Under the pieces are notes generated by a model that searched no databases, was not told the origin of the DNA, and worked only from the letters and a program-made list of their open reading frames with translations. Shown here in pieces: positions 1-9,384 of a stretch of DNA of 64,000 nucleotides (within the stretch, counting starts at the first letter, position 1; each line of letters starts with the position of its first letter). The stretch is from assembly GCA_016719895.1 (NCBI GenBank), contig JADJYG010000011.1, positions 117,524 to 181,523 on the forward strand. The letters are read 5' to 3'. The DNA is from Saprospirales bacterium (GTDB taxonomy: Bacteria > Bacteroidota > Bacteroidia > Chitinophagales > Saprospiraceae). Both the position numbers and the translations under genes were made by a program.

Positions 1-854
1 GCGTTGCCCTTGTTGATGGCGCGGGTGATCAGGTCGGCGTAGGTGCGGCGGCCGCTCAGGATAAAGGAAGAGCGGTTGCGTTGGATGGGGCCTTCCAGCG
101 TCAGGCGGCTCGATATGAGCCCCAAGCCGCCGGTAGCGTCGAACGCCTGATTGTTGCCTTCTTTCATCCGCACATCGATTACCGAGGAGAGGCGCCCGCC
201 ATATTGTGCCGGGAAACCGCCCTTATACATTTTCAGGTCTTTGACTGCGTCGGAGTTGAAGGTACTGAAAAAGCCGAACAGGTGATTGGGGTTGTATACC
301 ACGGCCTCGTCCAGCACGATCAGGTTCTGGTCGGCGGCGCCGCCGCGCACAAAAATTCCCGTGGTTCCTTCTGAGCCGGAGGCGATGCCGGGTTTGAGTT
401 GCAGGATTTTGAGCAGGTCCACCTCGCCAAACAAGGCCGGCAAGGCTTTTGCATCGCGGGTGCTGAGGGTCATGACCGACATTTCCGTGCTTTTCACCTT
501 GTCTTCGAGCGGATTGGATTTGATGACCACCTCCGTCAGCACCGATCCCTGTGCGCGGAGCGCCACATCCAGGGTAAGCGCGCCGGCGGCGGGTAGTATC
601 TGCTGCAGTGCCGTTTCGTAGCCCAGGTAGCTAAAACGAAGCGTTACGGAATCGGCGCCCGCCGGCAAGGTGATGGAGTAGAACCCGTATTCGTTGCTGA
701 TATTACCCTTTTGCAGGCCCACTGCTTCGACCGTTGCACCCAGGAGCGTTTCCCCGTTTTCAGCATCCGTCAGGCGGCCGCTGACCGTGCAATTTTGGGC
801 GGGAAGAAACGAGGCCGCGAATAAAAGAAAAAAGAGGGAAAACAGATTTTTCAT
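1..854 (-). CDS. TonB-dependent receptor with carboxypeptidase-like N-terminal domain (partial)
   Basis: The frame runs off the left edge, so only about 284 N-terminal residues are visible. From the ATG at 854 there is a signal peptide (MKNLFSLFFLLFAASFLPAQ), then a carboxypeptidase-regulatory-like beta-sandwich (around residues 22-100, with TLPAGADSVTLRFSYLGYE), then the start of a TonB plug domain (GIFVRGGAADQNLIVLDEA, followed by an NPNHLFGFFSTF segment). These are hallmarks of Bacteroidota outer-membrane receptors that import ligands using TonB energy; the ligand cannot be told from this part. An in-frame ATG at 860 would add two residues. It is transcribed divergently from prmA. No SusD partner is visible on this side. 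Confidence 0.88.
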   Translation of the reverse strand, partial: MKNLFSLFFLLFAASFLPAQNCTVSGRLTDAENGETLLGATVEAVGLQKGNISNEYGFYSITLPAGADSVTLRFSYLGYETALQQILPAAGALTLDVALRAQGSVLTEVVIKSNPLEDKVKSTEMSVMTLSTRDAKALPALFGEVDLLKILQLKPGIASGSEGTTGIFVRGGAADQNLIVLDEAVVYNPNHLFGFFSTFNSDAVKDLKMYKGGFPAQYGGRLSSVIDVRMKEGNNQAFDATGGLGLISSRLTLEGPIQRNRSSFILSGRRTYADLITRAINKGN

Positions 855-1179
855 GGACATGAATTGCGGTTGAGGAATGCCGTTAAACAGGGCAGAGGCG
901 AATAATGTTCGGTAAATATGCCCTGAAATGCCTCCGGATAACATTTTATTCGACATGCTGGCTTGGCCCATAGACGTTAGATGCCTCCCCAAGGGTTGCA
1001 AGGACTGCGCTGTTTTATCGTTAATTTTGATTTTTTAAAAACGGTAAGGTCCCTACCAAATTTTCTGTAATGCCCGCTGTTAAACCAACGGTGGAAATGC
1101 ATCAACGAAGGGCGCCCATTCTCTGCAATCCAAACTCTTGCTACCTTTGTTTTTTGCGGACCAACCAAATCATAGCAGA
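855..1179. other. Divergent intergenic region between the TonB receptor and prmA
   Basis: About 325 bases with no convincing gene. It must hold the promoters of both divergent genes. The only element I can name is the -7 box at 1142-1149 for prmA. I saw no CAAAnnTA (reverse -7 box) for the receptor. Confidence 0.5.
1142..1149 (+). promoter_or_regulatory. Bacteroidota -7 promoter element for prmA
   Basis: TACCTTTG matches TAnnTTTG exactly. It lies about 30 bases before the TTG at 1180, so a prmA start upstream of 1142 would lie outside the expected transcript. No clear -33 TTG is seen at the usual spacing. Confidence 0.55.
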
Positions 1180-2019
1180 TTGAATTACTGGAAATATACC
1201 TTCTTCGCTACGCCCGAACTGGCAGAAATTCTCCTGGCCTACCTCTCCGACGCTCCGTTTGATACGTATGAAGAAACCGCGGAGGGCCTGCATGCCTACC
1301 TGCCGGCTCCCGAACCGGAAACCGGTGCAGGACTGGAGCGCGTCGAAACCCTGATCTCCGATCTCCAAACCCGGTTCCGTTTTACCTGGGCCAAGTCGTT
1401 TTTGCCCGCCCAAAACTGGAATGAAATCTGGGAGTCCAACTTCCAGCCCGTCGTCGTGGAAGACTTTTGCGCCGTGCGCGCCGATTTTCACGCGCCCGCG
1501 ACCGGTGTGCAACACGAATTGATCATCAACCCCAAAATGGCATTTGGCACCGGCCACCACGAAACGACCTGGATGTGCCTGCGCGCGCTGCGCGACCTGC
1601 CCTGCCAGGGCGCCCGCCTGCTCGACTACGGCTGCGGCACCGGCGTGCTGGCCATCCTGGCTGCCCGCCTGGGCGCGGCTGAAGTGGAGGCCATTGACAT
1701 CGAAGCGGAATCGTACCGAAACACCCTTGAAAACAGCGCGCACAATGGCGTAGCCGACCGGGTTGTCGCCCGCTGCGGCGCCCTCGATGCCGTGCAGGGC
1801 AGTGCGTTTGACGGCGTACTGGCCAATATCAACCGGAATGTGATCCTGGAATCGCTGCCGCGCCTGCGCGAACTGATCCGGCCGGGAGGCTGGCTGCTGG
1901 TGTCGGGTATATTGGCGCAGGATGAATCCGCCGTGCAGGAGGCCGCCCAGGCGGCGGGGTTTGTATGGGAAGACAGCGCGCGCCGGGGAAACTGGCTGTG
2001 CCTGCGGTTTGCTTGTTAA
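1180..2019 (+). CDS. prmA: Ribosomal protein L11 methyltransferase
   Basis: PrmA uses S-adenosylmethionine to trimethylate ribosomal protein L11 in the cytoplasm. The 279-residue product opens with NYWKYTFFATPELAEILLAY, typical of Bacteroidota PrmA. It has the conserved NPKMAFGTGHHETT segment, the SAM-binding motif LLDYGCGTGVLAILAA, the acidic ribose-binding end of strand 2 (AIDIE) and the post-motif loop LANINRNVI. I chose the TTG at 1180, which reads directly into NYWKYTF. The frame stays open upstream to another TTG at 1138, but that lies before the -7 box. Length and domain order are normal for the family. It stands alone between the divergent TonB receptor and the downstream secreted protein, which has its own promoter box. 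Confidence 0.93.
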   Translation: MNYWKYTFFATPELAEILLAYLSDAPFDTYEETAEGLHAYLPAPEPETGAGLERVETLISDLQTRFRFTWAKSFLPAQNWNEIWESNFQPVVVEDFCAVRADFHAPATGVQHELIINPKMAFGTGHHETTWMCLRALRDLPCQGARLLDYGCGTGVLAILAARLGAAEVEAIDIEAESYRNTLENSAHNGVADRVVARCGALDAVQGSAFDGVLANINRNVILESLPRLRELIRPGGWLLVSGILAQDESAVQEAAQAAGFVWEDSARRGNWLCLRFAC

Positions 2020-2024
2020 ACCCG

Positions 2025-2032
2025 TACTTTTG
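2025..2032 (+). promoter_or_regulatory. Bacteroidota -7 promoter element for the 1512-residue secreted protein
   Basis: TACTTTTG matches TAnnTTTG exactly, 6 bases after the prmA stop and about 54 bases before the ATG at 2086. This suggests the large gene is transcribed independently of prmA. Confidence 0.5.
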
Positions 2033-2085
2033 CAGGCCTTTCCCGCGTTAAAAGCGCTATGTTGCGTCAGAACATCTGAATAATT

Positions 2086-5000
2086 ATGAAACCACAGGTT
2101 ACATCCCGCCCACGTCTTTTCGTCCTCCTATACCTGCTTTTGGCCGCCATTGGGCTCCAGGCCCAAACGCAAGCCAGGTTCCCGGACAACCCGAACGAGT
2201 TTGTCGATAAACTCGGCGAATTCATGACGGCTTCCAAACGCCCGGACATGGTGGAGGCCTTTACTGTTTTTAAAAACCAATACAAGGGACGGTTGTACAG
2301 CGACGAGGATATCCAAAGCGTGGTGCGGATGTCGAACCTGCTGGCCGAGCAACGCCTGTCGCCTTATCCGTACTACAAAAGTTATATCAACGCCGTAACA
2401 GCCGCCAAGTCCGACCCGGATACTACCCTGTTCCGGCGCTGGCACCGGTTTGCGGAGCTGGCGGTGGCTGATGTGGAAAAAGGAAAAACGCGCCCTATTG
2501 CTCAATTGCTCGATTTTTCGGCGGACTTTATGGAGCAGCGCGCCTTTCAAGCCCGGGAGGCCGGCCTGATTATATGGAAAATCCGCGGCGGTAGCTTCGA
2601 TTTTATTTATTCAGACAAACGTCCAGCCCTCCAATGCCGGGAAGTAAACCTCGTTGGCGTCCGGAAAACGGATTCCACTATGGTGCGGGGCACCTCCGGC
2701 GTCTATTATCCCGTCGAGGGGATCTGGCAAGGCGCCGGGGGAAAAGTGACGTGGGAGAATGCCGGCCTGGACTCTACCGTGTTCGCACGCCTGACCGGTT
2801 ATATGGTGGAAGCTAAAAAACCGCTGTTCCATTGCGATTCGACCGAATTTTTCTACCCTTTATACTTCCCTAAGGGCAGTATTTGGGGCAAATTTGAAGA
2901 AAACGTGGTAGTTTCAAACAAAAGCGTCAATACGCAATATCCGAGGTTTGAATCGTTTGATAAATCGCTTAAAATTGCCAAAATAGGCGAAGGCATCGAG
3001 TACATCGGCGGGTTCAAACTCTGGGGCGCCTCGGTGTTTGGCTATGGTACTTCCGGCAGCGAGGCCCAATTGACCATTTTCAATAAAAAGCGGCAGCGTA
3101 TCTTTTTCGGCACAGCCGAATTGTTCATCATCAAACGCGAGCTGAGTATCGTGGCCGAGGAGGTGAATGCCAAATTGTTTATGGATGGCGACAGCCTTTT
3201 CCACCCGGCCGTTGATTTCCGGGTGGATATTCCCACCCAGGTCATTCACCTCACCCGCGGCGAAAAAGGTTCCGAGCGCAATCCGTTTTTCTCCTCGTTC
3301 TACAACATGAACCTGGAGGCTGAAAAAGTATCCTGGTACGTCGCCCACGACTCGCTGGAGATCGGGTCCCGCTCCGGTGTGGCTAAAGGGGTCATGCAAA
3401 AGGTGGAATTCGAGAGCAGCAACCGCTTCGATGCCAGGGAATATGTTCAGATGCAAAATATTACCAGTGTCAACCCGATTTCAATTCTGTACAAACTGAT
3501 GCAGGAAACTGCCTGGGACAGCCTCCGGCAAAACCGCATTATACCGGACAATGCCTTTGCAAGGGCCCTCAACCCCAAGTTTGATTTCTCCAGCATTCAA
3601 ACGCTGCTGGCGGAGATGGTGGCCGACGGTTTTATAAACTACTATTTTGACCGGCACGAAATCGAACCGCGGCCCAAACTCGCACACTATGCCCTGGCCA
3701 GCCAGGGCAAGCGCGACTATGACGCCATCAAGATTGAGTCGGTGAGCACCGGCTCGAATGCGCGGCTTGATCTGAAATCCAAAGAAACCACCATTTTTGA
3801 GGTCAAACGCATCGAGCTGAGCGAACGGCAACGCACGGGCTTTATTCCAAACCGGCGGGCCATTACGTTGCTCAAAAATCGTGATATGCGTTTCGGCGGC
3901 CGTTTATTTGCGGGCTATGCGTTATTTGAAGGCCAGGATATGTACTTTAACTACGACAAATTCCACGTTGAGTTTGACTCGGTTAAACACCTTGATTTTT
4001 ATTTGCCTACCGGCCTGGAAGACAAAAACGGCCAGCCGATGGCCGATGCCATGAATTCCACGGTGGAATACGTGTCGGGTATCCTGCTGGTGGACGCCCC
4101 CAACAATAAATCCGGCAAGGAAGACCTTGCGATCTTCCCTTCCCTGCAATCCAAAAAGCACTCTTTTGTTTTTTATGACCGGCCCGGCACCCAGGAAGGC
4201 GTGTACAAACGGGACTCGTTTTATTTCAAACTCGAACCCTTTTCCTTCAACGGCCTGGATAGCTACACCGCTGAAATGCTCCGTTTTAAAGGAGAACTGT
4301 TTCCCTCGGGCATTTTTGCGCCGTTTAGAGAGACCATCATCGTGCGGGACCAGGACAAATCATTCGGTTTTATTCACCAAACACCGCCCGCCGGCTACCC
4401 CACCTATTTTAAAAAGGGCAATTACACCGGCCAGCTTGACCTGAGCAACCGCGGATTTCTCGGAAAAGGCACCGTGGAATACCTGACGGCCGACATCGAA
4501 TCCGAAGACATTGTATTCCGGCCGAAACAAATGACCTGCACGGCCCGGAAATTTTTCATGGAAGAAGACCGGCTAAGCGCCGTCAAAGTGCCGCAAGCCC
4601 GGGGAGAGGACGTGAAAGTGAACTGGTTGCCATACCGCGACTCTATGTACGTCGAAAGTAAAGCCAAAGCGTTCGAACTGTTCCGCGCACCCGGCTATAC
4701 CCACAAAGGCGTGCTGGTGCTCACCCCGTCGGGCTTGAAAGGCCGGGGCGTATTCGAATGGTTCGGCGGCAAACTGACCTCCCGGATCATCGCCTACGGG
4801 CCTTTCCAGGCCAGCTCAGATACCGCCGACCTCCAGATCAAGGCCCTGAACGGGGAAGACATCGTCTTCGATTCGAGAAATGTAGATGGCGAACTGGATT
4901 TTGACCGCCAAACCGGGGATTTTAAGGCGAACACCGCCGAGTCGACTACTACCCTGCCCCTGAACCGGTACCGCACGTCTATGAACGAATTCACCTGGGA

Positions 5001-6624
5001 TATGAAGGCGCAAACCGTGACGTTCAAAAGCGACGAACGGGAGCCGGGCAATTTCGTATCCATCGACCCCGACCAGGATACGCTGCAGTTTCAGGGCCAA
5101 ACCGCCCTGTACGATATGAAAAACAGCCAGCTGAAGATCGGCGGTGTGCCCGTTATAAAATCGGCCGATGCCTTTATTTATCCCGCTACCGGCGATATCG
5201 AAATCGAAGCCGGCGGTAAAATGAAACCACTCACGGAAGCGCGTATCCAAGCCGACACCGTGAGCAAATACCATACGATCAACCGCGCTACGGTCGAAAT
5301 TTTGGGTAAAAAACTTTACCGCGCCACCGGGTTCTATGAATACAACATCCCCGGCCATACCCAGGAGATCTTTTTCAACAATATCATCGGCGAACGCCGC
5401 GGCCCCGGCACGCCGTCCACTAAAAATGTATTGACCACCGCCAGCGGCGAAGTGAAAGAAGCCGACAGTTTTCATATGGACGTAAAAACGCTGTTTGCCG
5501 GTACCGTCATCCTGAAAGCCAACCAGCAAAACCTGCGTTTCGAAGGCTTTGCCCGGCTCCAGGCCGACCGGCTGAGCAATCCCTGGTTTAGTGTGTATAC
5601 CGAAGTGGACAAAAACGACCCCACGATCCGGGTGAAAAATGTTAAAACCGGCGATGGCGATCCCTTGTTCCTCGGATTTTTCCTCTCCCGGGAATCAGGC
5701 CAGGCCTATCCCTGCGTCCTGCAACAACCCTTTGCCCGGGTGGACCGTGCGCTGATCAATTGTGAAGGCATGTTCAAATACGACCCGAAAACGGACCGCT
5801 ACACCTTCGGCGATTCCGCCCGCGTAAACACGCCGGCCTTGTTCAAGGGACCCAAAATGGTGTATGAAAATAAGACCGGAATCCTGCAAGCCGAAGGGCC
5901 GCTCAATCTCGGCAGTGGGCTGGAATACATGAAAGTAAAGGGCGCCGGGCGGCTGAAAACAGACTATAATATCCCCGATACCGCTGCATTTGTGGTGACG
6001 GGAGAATTGATGACCGGCATTGAAATGACTATTCCAAAGGTGCTGGTAGAAATGATGGTCAATGATATTAAAGCCTCCAGCTTCGACGCCACCGTTCCAC
6101 CGTTCAACAGCCAGCAAGCCTTCTACCAGCCAGCCCTGTTTGAGTTTCTGAGCGATGTAAAAGACCAGGAGGAAGTCATGGCCAACCTGCGCAATAACTA
6201 TATTAACCTGCCGAAAAAAGACAATAATTACGCCTTCCTGCTCGGCCGCCACCCGGTCATCTGGAATCCCGAATACCAGTCGTTCGTAAGCCTGGAAGAC
6301 CGCATTCCAATCATTGCGATCAATGGCGAGCCGATTCAAAAAGTGCTGACCACCTATGTGGAATATAAAATGCCCGGCAACCAGGACGACCGTTTTTACC
6401 TGTATATCAAGGCATCCGCCGACCTTTGGTATTTCTTCGGCTACCAGGCCGGTGCGCTCAATGTAGTGTCCAGCAGCACCCGCTTCAACGACGCCCTGCT
6501 TGGCCTGAAAACCAAGGAGACCCAAATCAAGATGCCCGACGGCGAACTGTATGAAATCGTAGCGGCTAACCCGTCATTGGCCGATGCGTTTGTCAACCGG
6601 GTACGCAACGGGAGAAAGTTTTAA
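2086..6624 (+). CDS. Very large secreted/periplasmic protein of unknown function (1512 aa)
   Basis: I do not recognise a named family. A cleavable signal peptide (FVLLYLLLAAIGLQAQ) opens the protein. A roughly 150-residue helical-looking segment follows (EFVDKLGEFMTASKRPDM, then SNLLAEQRLSPYPYYKSYI). The remaining 1300 or so residues look beta-rich, with many alternating short strands of the pattern 'G-x-x-x-Y/F-x-A-x-D-I-x-F', repeatedly referring to 'F.G.' and 'A.L.YD...S.L.I.GV' motifs (for example around GQTALYDMKNSQLKIGGV). This resembles stacked beta-solenoid or OstA/LptA-like folds, which is an impression and not a domain hit. There are no obvious transmembrane segments after the signal peptide and no T9SS sorting domain at the C-terminus. 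The frame is intact over 4.5 kb, so selection is maintaining it. It is convergent with the DUF5916 gene. Confidence 0.85.
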   Translation: MKPQVTSRPRLFVLLYLLLAAIGLQAQTQARFPDNPNEFVDKLGEFMTASKRPDMVEAFTVFKNQYKGRLYSDEDIQSVVRMSNLLAEQRLSPYPYYKSYINAVTAAKSDPDTTLFRRWHRFAELAVADVEKGKTRPIAQLLDFSADFMEQRAFQAREAGLIIWKIRGGSFDFIYSDKRPALQCREVNLVGVRKTDSTMVRGTSGVYYPVEGIWQGAGGKVTWENAGLDSTVFARLTGYMVEAKKPLFHCDSTEFFYPLYFPKGSIWGKFEENVVVSNKSVNTQYPRFESFDKSLKIAKIGEGIEYIGGFKLWGASVFGYGTSGSEAQLTIFNKKRQRIFFGTAELFIIKRELSIVAEEVNAKLFMDGDSLFHPAVDFRVDIPTQVIHLTRGEKGSERNPFFSSFYNMNLEAEKVSWYVAHDSLEIGSRSGVAKGVMQKVEFESSNRFDAREYVQMQNITSVNPISILYKLMQETAWDSLRQNRIIPDNAFARALNPKFDFSSIQTLLAEMVADGFINYYFDRHEIEPRPKLAHYALASQGKRDYDAIKIESVSTGSNARLDLKSKETTIFEVKRIELSERQRTGFIPNRRAITLLKNRDMRFGGRLFAGYALFEGQDMYFNYDKFHVEFDSVKHLDFYLPTGLEDKNGQPMADAMNSTVEYVSGILLVDAPNNKSGKEDLAIFPSLQSKKHSFVFYDRPGTQEGVYKRDSFYFKLEPFSFNGLDSYTAEMLRFKGELFPSGIFAPFRETIIVRDQDKSFGFIHQTPPAGYPTYFKKGNYTGQLDLSNRGFLGKGTVEYLTADIESEDIVFRPKQMTCTARKFFMEEDRLSAVKVPQARGEDVKVNWLPYRDSMYVESKAKAFELFRAPGYTHKGVLVLTPSGLKGRGVFEWFGGKLTSRIIAYGPFQASSDTADLQIKALNGEDIVFDSRNVDGELDFDRQTGDFKANTAESTTTLPLNRYRTSMNEFTWDMKAQTVTFKSDEREPGNFVSIDPDQDTLQFQGQTALYDMKNSQLKIGGVPVIKSADAFIYPATGDIEIEAGGKMKPLTEARIQADTVSKYHTINRATVEILGKKLYRATGFYEYNIPGHTQEIFFNNIIGERRGPGTPSTKNVLTTASGEVKEADSFHMDVKTLFAGTVILKANQQNLRFEGFARLQADRLSNPWFSVYTEVDKNDPTIRVKNVKTGDGDPLFLGFFLSRESGQAYPCVLQQPFARVDRALINCEGMFKYDPKTDRYTFGDSARVNTPALFKGPKMVYENKTGILQAEGPLNLGSGLEYMKVKGAGRLKTDYNIPDTAAFVVTGELMTGIEMTIPKVLVEMMVNDIKASSFDATVPPFNSQQAFYQPALFEFLSDVKDQEEVMANLRNNYINLPKKDNNYAFLLGRHPVIWNPEYQSFVSLEDRIPIIAINGEPIQKVLTTYVEYKMPGNQDDRFYLYIKASADLWYFFGYQAGALNVVSSSTRFNDALLGLKTKETQIKMPDGELYEIVAANPSLADAFVNRVRNGRKF

Positions 6625-6639
6625 AACGGTGGGACGGTC

Positions 6640-9303
6640 TCACATTAAAAACCGGTACGTCAGCTTTACCAGGAAAATATTCTGCGGCCGCTGGTCGAAT
6701 ACGTTTTCGACAAGGCTGCGTACCAGCGGGGTGCCGAAGTCGCCGTAAGCGTCGGGCAGGCTGCCTTGCGACCACACCAGGTACAACTCCGAGCCCGGGA
6801 CGTATTCCCAGCGCACGACCAGGTTGGACCTGAATTGAATAAAATTCAAATCGGGTTGTTCAAAGGAATAGTCGGTCAGGCCATCTTTGTTTTCATCCAC
6901 CGAAAGAACGCCGCCGGCCAGCCGGACATCGGCGGGGTCGTAGCGCTGAAAACGCTGGTCGAACGCTTGGTGGAGCGGATCGGTCACATAGCCGTAGTTT
7001 TGGTATAAGGCCCTGAAAATGAAGGGCTGGGCATAATATTGAACCGTCAGGTCAGGCGTGATATTGTAATTCATGCGACCGGTCAGGGAAAAGCTGCGCT
7101 GATTCACCTCGCTGACTACGGTACGCTCCTGGTCTGCAAAAGCGGTCTTAGCCACATATTGGTCTTGTTTTCGCCAGGAAGCGCTGTATCCCGGATACAG
7201 GCTAATCTTCAGGGCGTCGAGCGGTTGAAACGTCAGCCCGGCGTAGTATTCGCTCGTGCGGGCCGTATGGCCGGTGCTCCAGCCAAAATAGGTATTGCCA
7301 AAAAAAGTTATCTTTTTGCGCCCGTCGGTTTCCAGGTATGAAAAATGGCCGAACGACGGTGGACGCCGGAGCGACGATCCGCCGCGCAGTGCGTTATTGG
7401 AAATATCGAGGGTATTCCAGGTCAGGCCGGCGCCAATCCGCCAATTATTTTTAAACCAGGCATGGGTGTTGGTATTGACCGAGGATTGCAGAAATTGGCC
7501 GCCAAAATCCCAACGCGCCCGGTAGTTGAAGTTGACGCGCCAGTTCCGAAAAATGGAAAACGGCTTTTGGATTTGATAACCGGCCCAGGAGAAGTGGTTG
7601 ATTTCGTCGGCAGCCAGGAGGAATCCGGCATCGTTCAGTTCGAGTTCCGGCGAACGCCAGGTGATACCGGCTTCAAATTTCAGAACGCCGCCGCGTCGAT
7701 CGGATTTGCCGCCGATTTTGCCAAAGCGCAGCGTGCCGCCGGTGCCGGTGAGCGATGTGCGGGTGTTCTCTACTCCGAGGTGGCGGGCATTGGGGCGCTG
7801 AAACAAGTGGATGAATCCCATTTGCGTGGCCTGTATGGCCACGGGGCTGCCTTCCACGCGGCTAAAGATTCCGTTCGCCTTTAAAAACCACCAGCGGTTT
7901 TTCCAATAGCGCTGAAAGTCGAGGCCGCCGGAATAGGCGCTGCGGTGCAGCCAATCGATCCCGTTTTCGCGGTTTACTGCCGAAAAAACGGCTCCGACGA
8001 TCGTATTGCCCTGGTCATAATCTTTCAGCAGGCGTCCGACAAAATAATTGGTCAGCGGTTCGACCAGGGCTTCGCGGCGTTCGCCGTTGCGGTCGATATC
8101 GGCCATTTCGCGGCGCGTTACGCTTTCCATGATCCCTACCGACCACCCTTTCGGCGTCTTGCCGCTGAATTTGGCGGCGCCGAGGATGGATGTTTTTTGC
8201 GGTACATCTGCAAATTCGCCGGCAGCCAGGTCGGGCGAGCCATGCGGGGCGCCACCAATCCGGCGGGAGTAAAACAGCAGGTCGGCATCATAATCGCCTT
8301 CCGAAAACGAACCGGTAACGCGGTAATCGAAGAGGTTGCGGCTTTCGATAAAAAACGGCCGGCGTTCTTCAAAAAACACCTGGTAGCCGTCGAGGCGCAC
8401 CGCGCCGGGGTCGGCTTCTACCTGGCCAAAATCAGGGTTTATGGTAAAGTCCAGGATCAGATCGCTGGTGACGGCGAGTTTCCCATCCAGGCCGCCGCTG
8501 ATGCGGTTGGTGGAGCCATCGGCAAACGGATTACCCTCCTGTTTTTCAAACCGTTCGGCTTGGGCCACCACATAGGGCGCCAGTTCCACCTGTTTTTTGG
8601 AGGGCAGTTGCCGGAGTCCGTGCAATTCCCCAAAACCGCTCACCCATCCGCCGGAATTCTGGGGTATATATTGCCAGGTGGACCGCTCCTCCCGGCGAAA
8701 TATCCGCCGCATGACCTGGATCCCCCACACCGGTTCGGTTTGATTGCCGTAGCGCAATTGGCTGAACGGAATTTTTACCTCGGCCGTCCAGCCCAGGCTA
8801 TCCACCTGTGTTTTGGCATACCAGACAGGGTTCCAGTTGGTGTCCCAGTTGTTGCCGTTGTCCGAGACGAATTCATCGCCTTTGACGCCACTGGCCGAGA
8901 GGGTAAAGGAAAAGGCGGTGCGCAGGTCGTGGTAGCTGTCGATGTTGATTTCGACCCAGTCGCCCGGAAATTCGTCCCGCCGGCTCATGCGCTGCACGAT
9001 ACTGTCGGGTGCGGGATCGAAACAGCGGTAGCCGATAAAAAGAAACTTGTCGTTGTACAGGATTTTGAATTGTGTCGGGTGCGACGGTGCGATGCCTTCG
9101 GCAGGCTGGTATTGAATAAAATCGTTGCCCCAGGCAACGGTTTCCCAGACCGGTTCATCCGGGATGCCATCCAATTTAACGGCTTCGCCGCTGAAGGGCT
9201 GGGTGACATATTGTTTTCGGGCGATTCCAGATTCAGGAGGTTGTGCAAATAGGTTGCCGGAAAGCAGAACGAGTACGGTCAGGGAAAGCAGGAGGTGTTT
9301 CAT
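6640..9303 (-). CDS. DUF5916-type outer-membrane protein with CBM9-like N-terminal domain
   Basis: The ATG at 9303 gives a signal peptide (MKHLLLSLTVLVLLSGNLFA) and an 887-residue product. The frame extends 14 residues further upstream, but without a better start. After the signal, a carbohydrate-binding-family-9-like domain (around residues 25-210: VKLDGIPDEPVWETVAW ... WTAEVKIPFSQLRYG) is followed by a long beta-barrel-like region rich in aromatic strand ends (ILDFTINPDFGQVEADPGAV, FFEERRPFFIESRNLF), ending in LVKLTYRFLM. The terminal aromatic pattern suits an outer-membrane barrel. This architecture is the DUF5916 family, common in Bacteroidota; its substrate is not established. It is convergent with the 1512-residue gene and 81 bases downstream of the ATP-grasp gene on the same strand. 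Confidence 0.85.
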   Translation of the reverse strand: MKHLLLSLTVLVLLSGNLFAQPPESGIARKQYVTQPFSGEAVKLDGIPDEPVWETVAWGNDFIQYQPAEGIAPSHPTQFKILYNDKFLFIGYRCFDPAPDSIVQRMSRRDEFPGDWVEINIDSYHDLRTAFSFTLSASGVKGDEFVSDNGNNWDTNWNPVWYAKTQVDSLGWTAEVKIPFSQLRYGNQTEPVWGIQVMRRIFRREERSTWQYIPQNSGGWVSGFGELHGLRQLPSKKQVELAPYVVAQAERFEKQEGNPFADGSTNRISGGLDGKLAVTSDLILDFTINPDFGQVEADPGAVRLDGYQVFFEERRPFFIESRNLFDYRVTGSFSEGDYDADLLFYSRRIGGAPHGSPDLAAGEFADVPQKTSILGAAKFSGKTPKGWSVGIMESVTRREMADIDRNGERREALVEPLTNYFVGRLLKDYDQGNTIVGAVFSAVNRENGIDWLHRSAYSGGLDFQRYWKNRWWFLKANGIFSRVEGSPVAIQATQMGFIHLFQRPNARHLGVENTRTSLTGTGGTLRFGKIGGKSDRRGGVLKFEAGITWRSPELELNDAGFLLAADEINHFSWAGYQIQKPFSIFRNWRVNFNYRARWDFGGQFLQSSVNTNTHAWFKNNWRIGAGLTWNTLDISNNALRGGSSLRRPPSFGHFSYLETDGRKKITFFGNTYFGWSTGHTARTSEYYAGLTFQPLDALKISLYPGYSASWRKQDQYVAKTAFADQERTVVSEVNQRSFSLTGRMNYNITPDLTVQYYAQPFIFRALYQNYGYVTDPLHQAFDQRFQRYDPADVRLAGGVLSVDENKDGLTDYSFEQPDLNFIQFRSNLVVRWEYVPGSELYLVWSQGSLPDAYGDFGTPLVRSLVENVFDQRPQNIFLVKLTYRFLM

Positions 9304-9384
9304 GCAGAAGCGGATTTGGCCAACAAACGCAACGCACAAAGACAAGTCCTTCCCTGCGGGGTTGCAAACCCGCTCGCCGGCCGG

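Noticed and set aside
7945..9252. 435-residue frame antisense to the DUF5916 gene
   Set aside because: It has no domain or signal and mirrors a well-supported gene; GC-rich coding DNA often leaves the opposite strand open.
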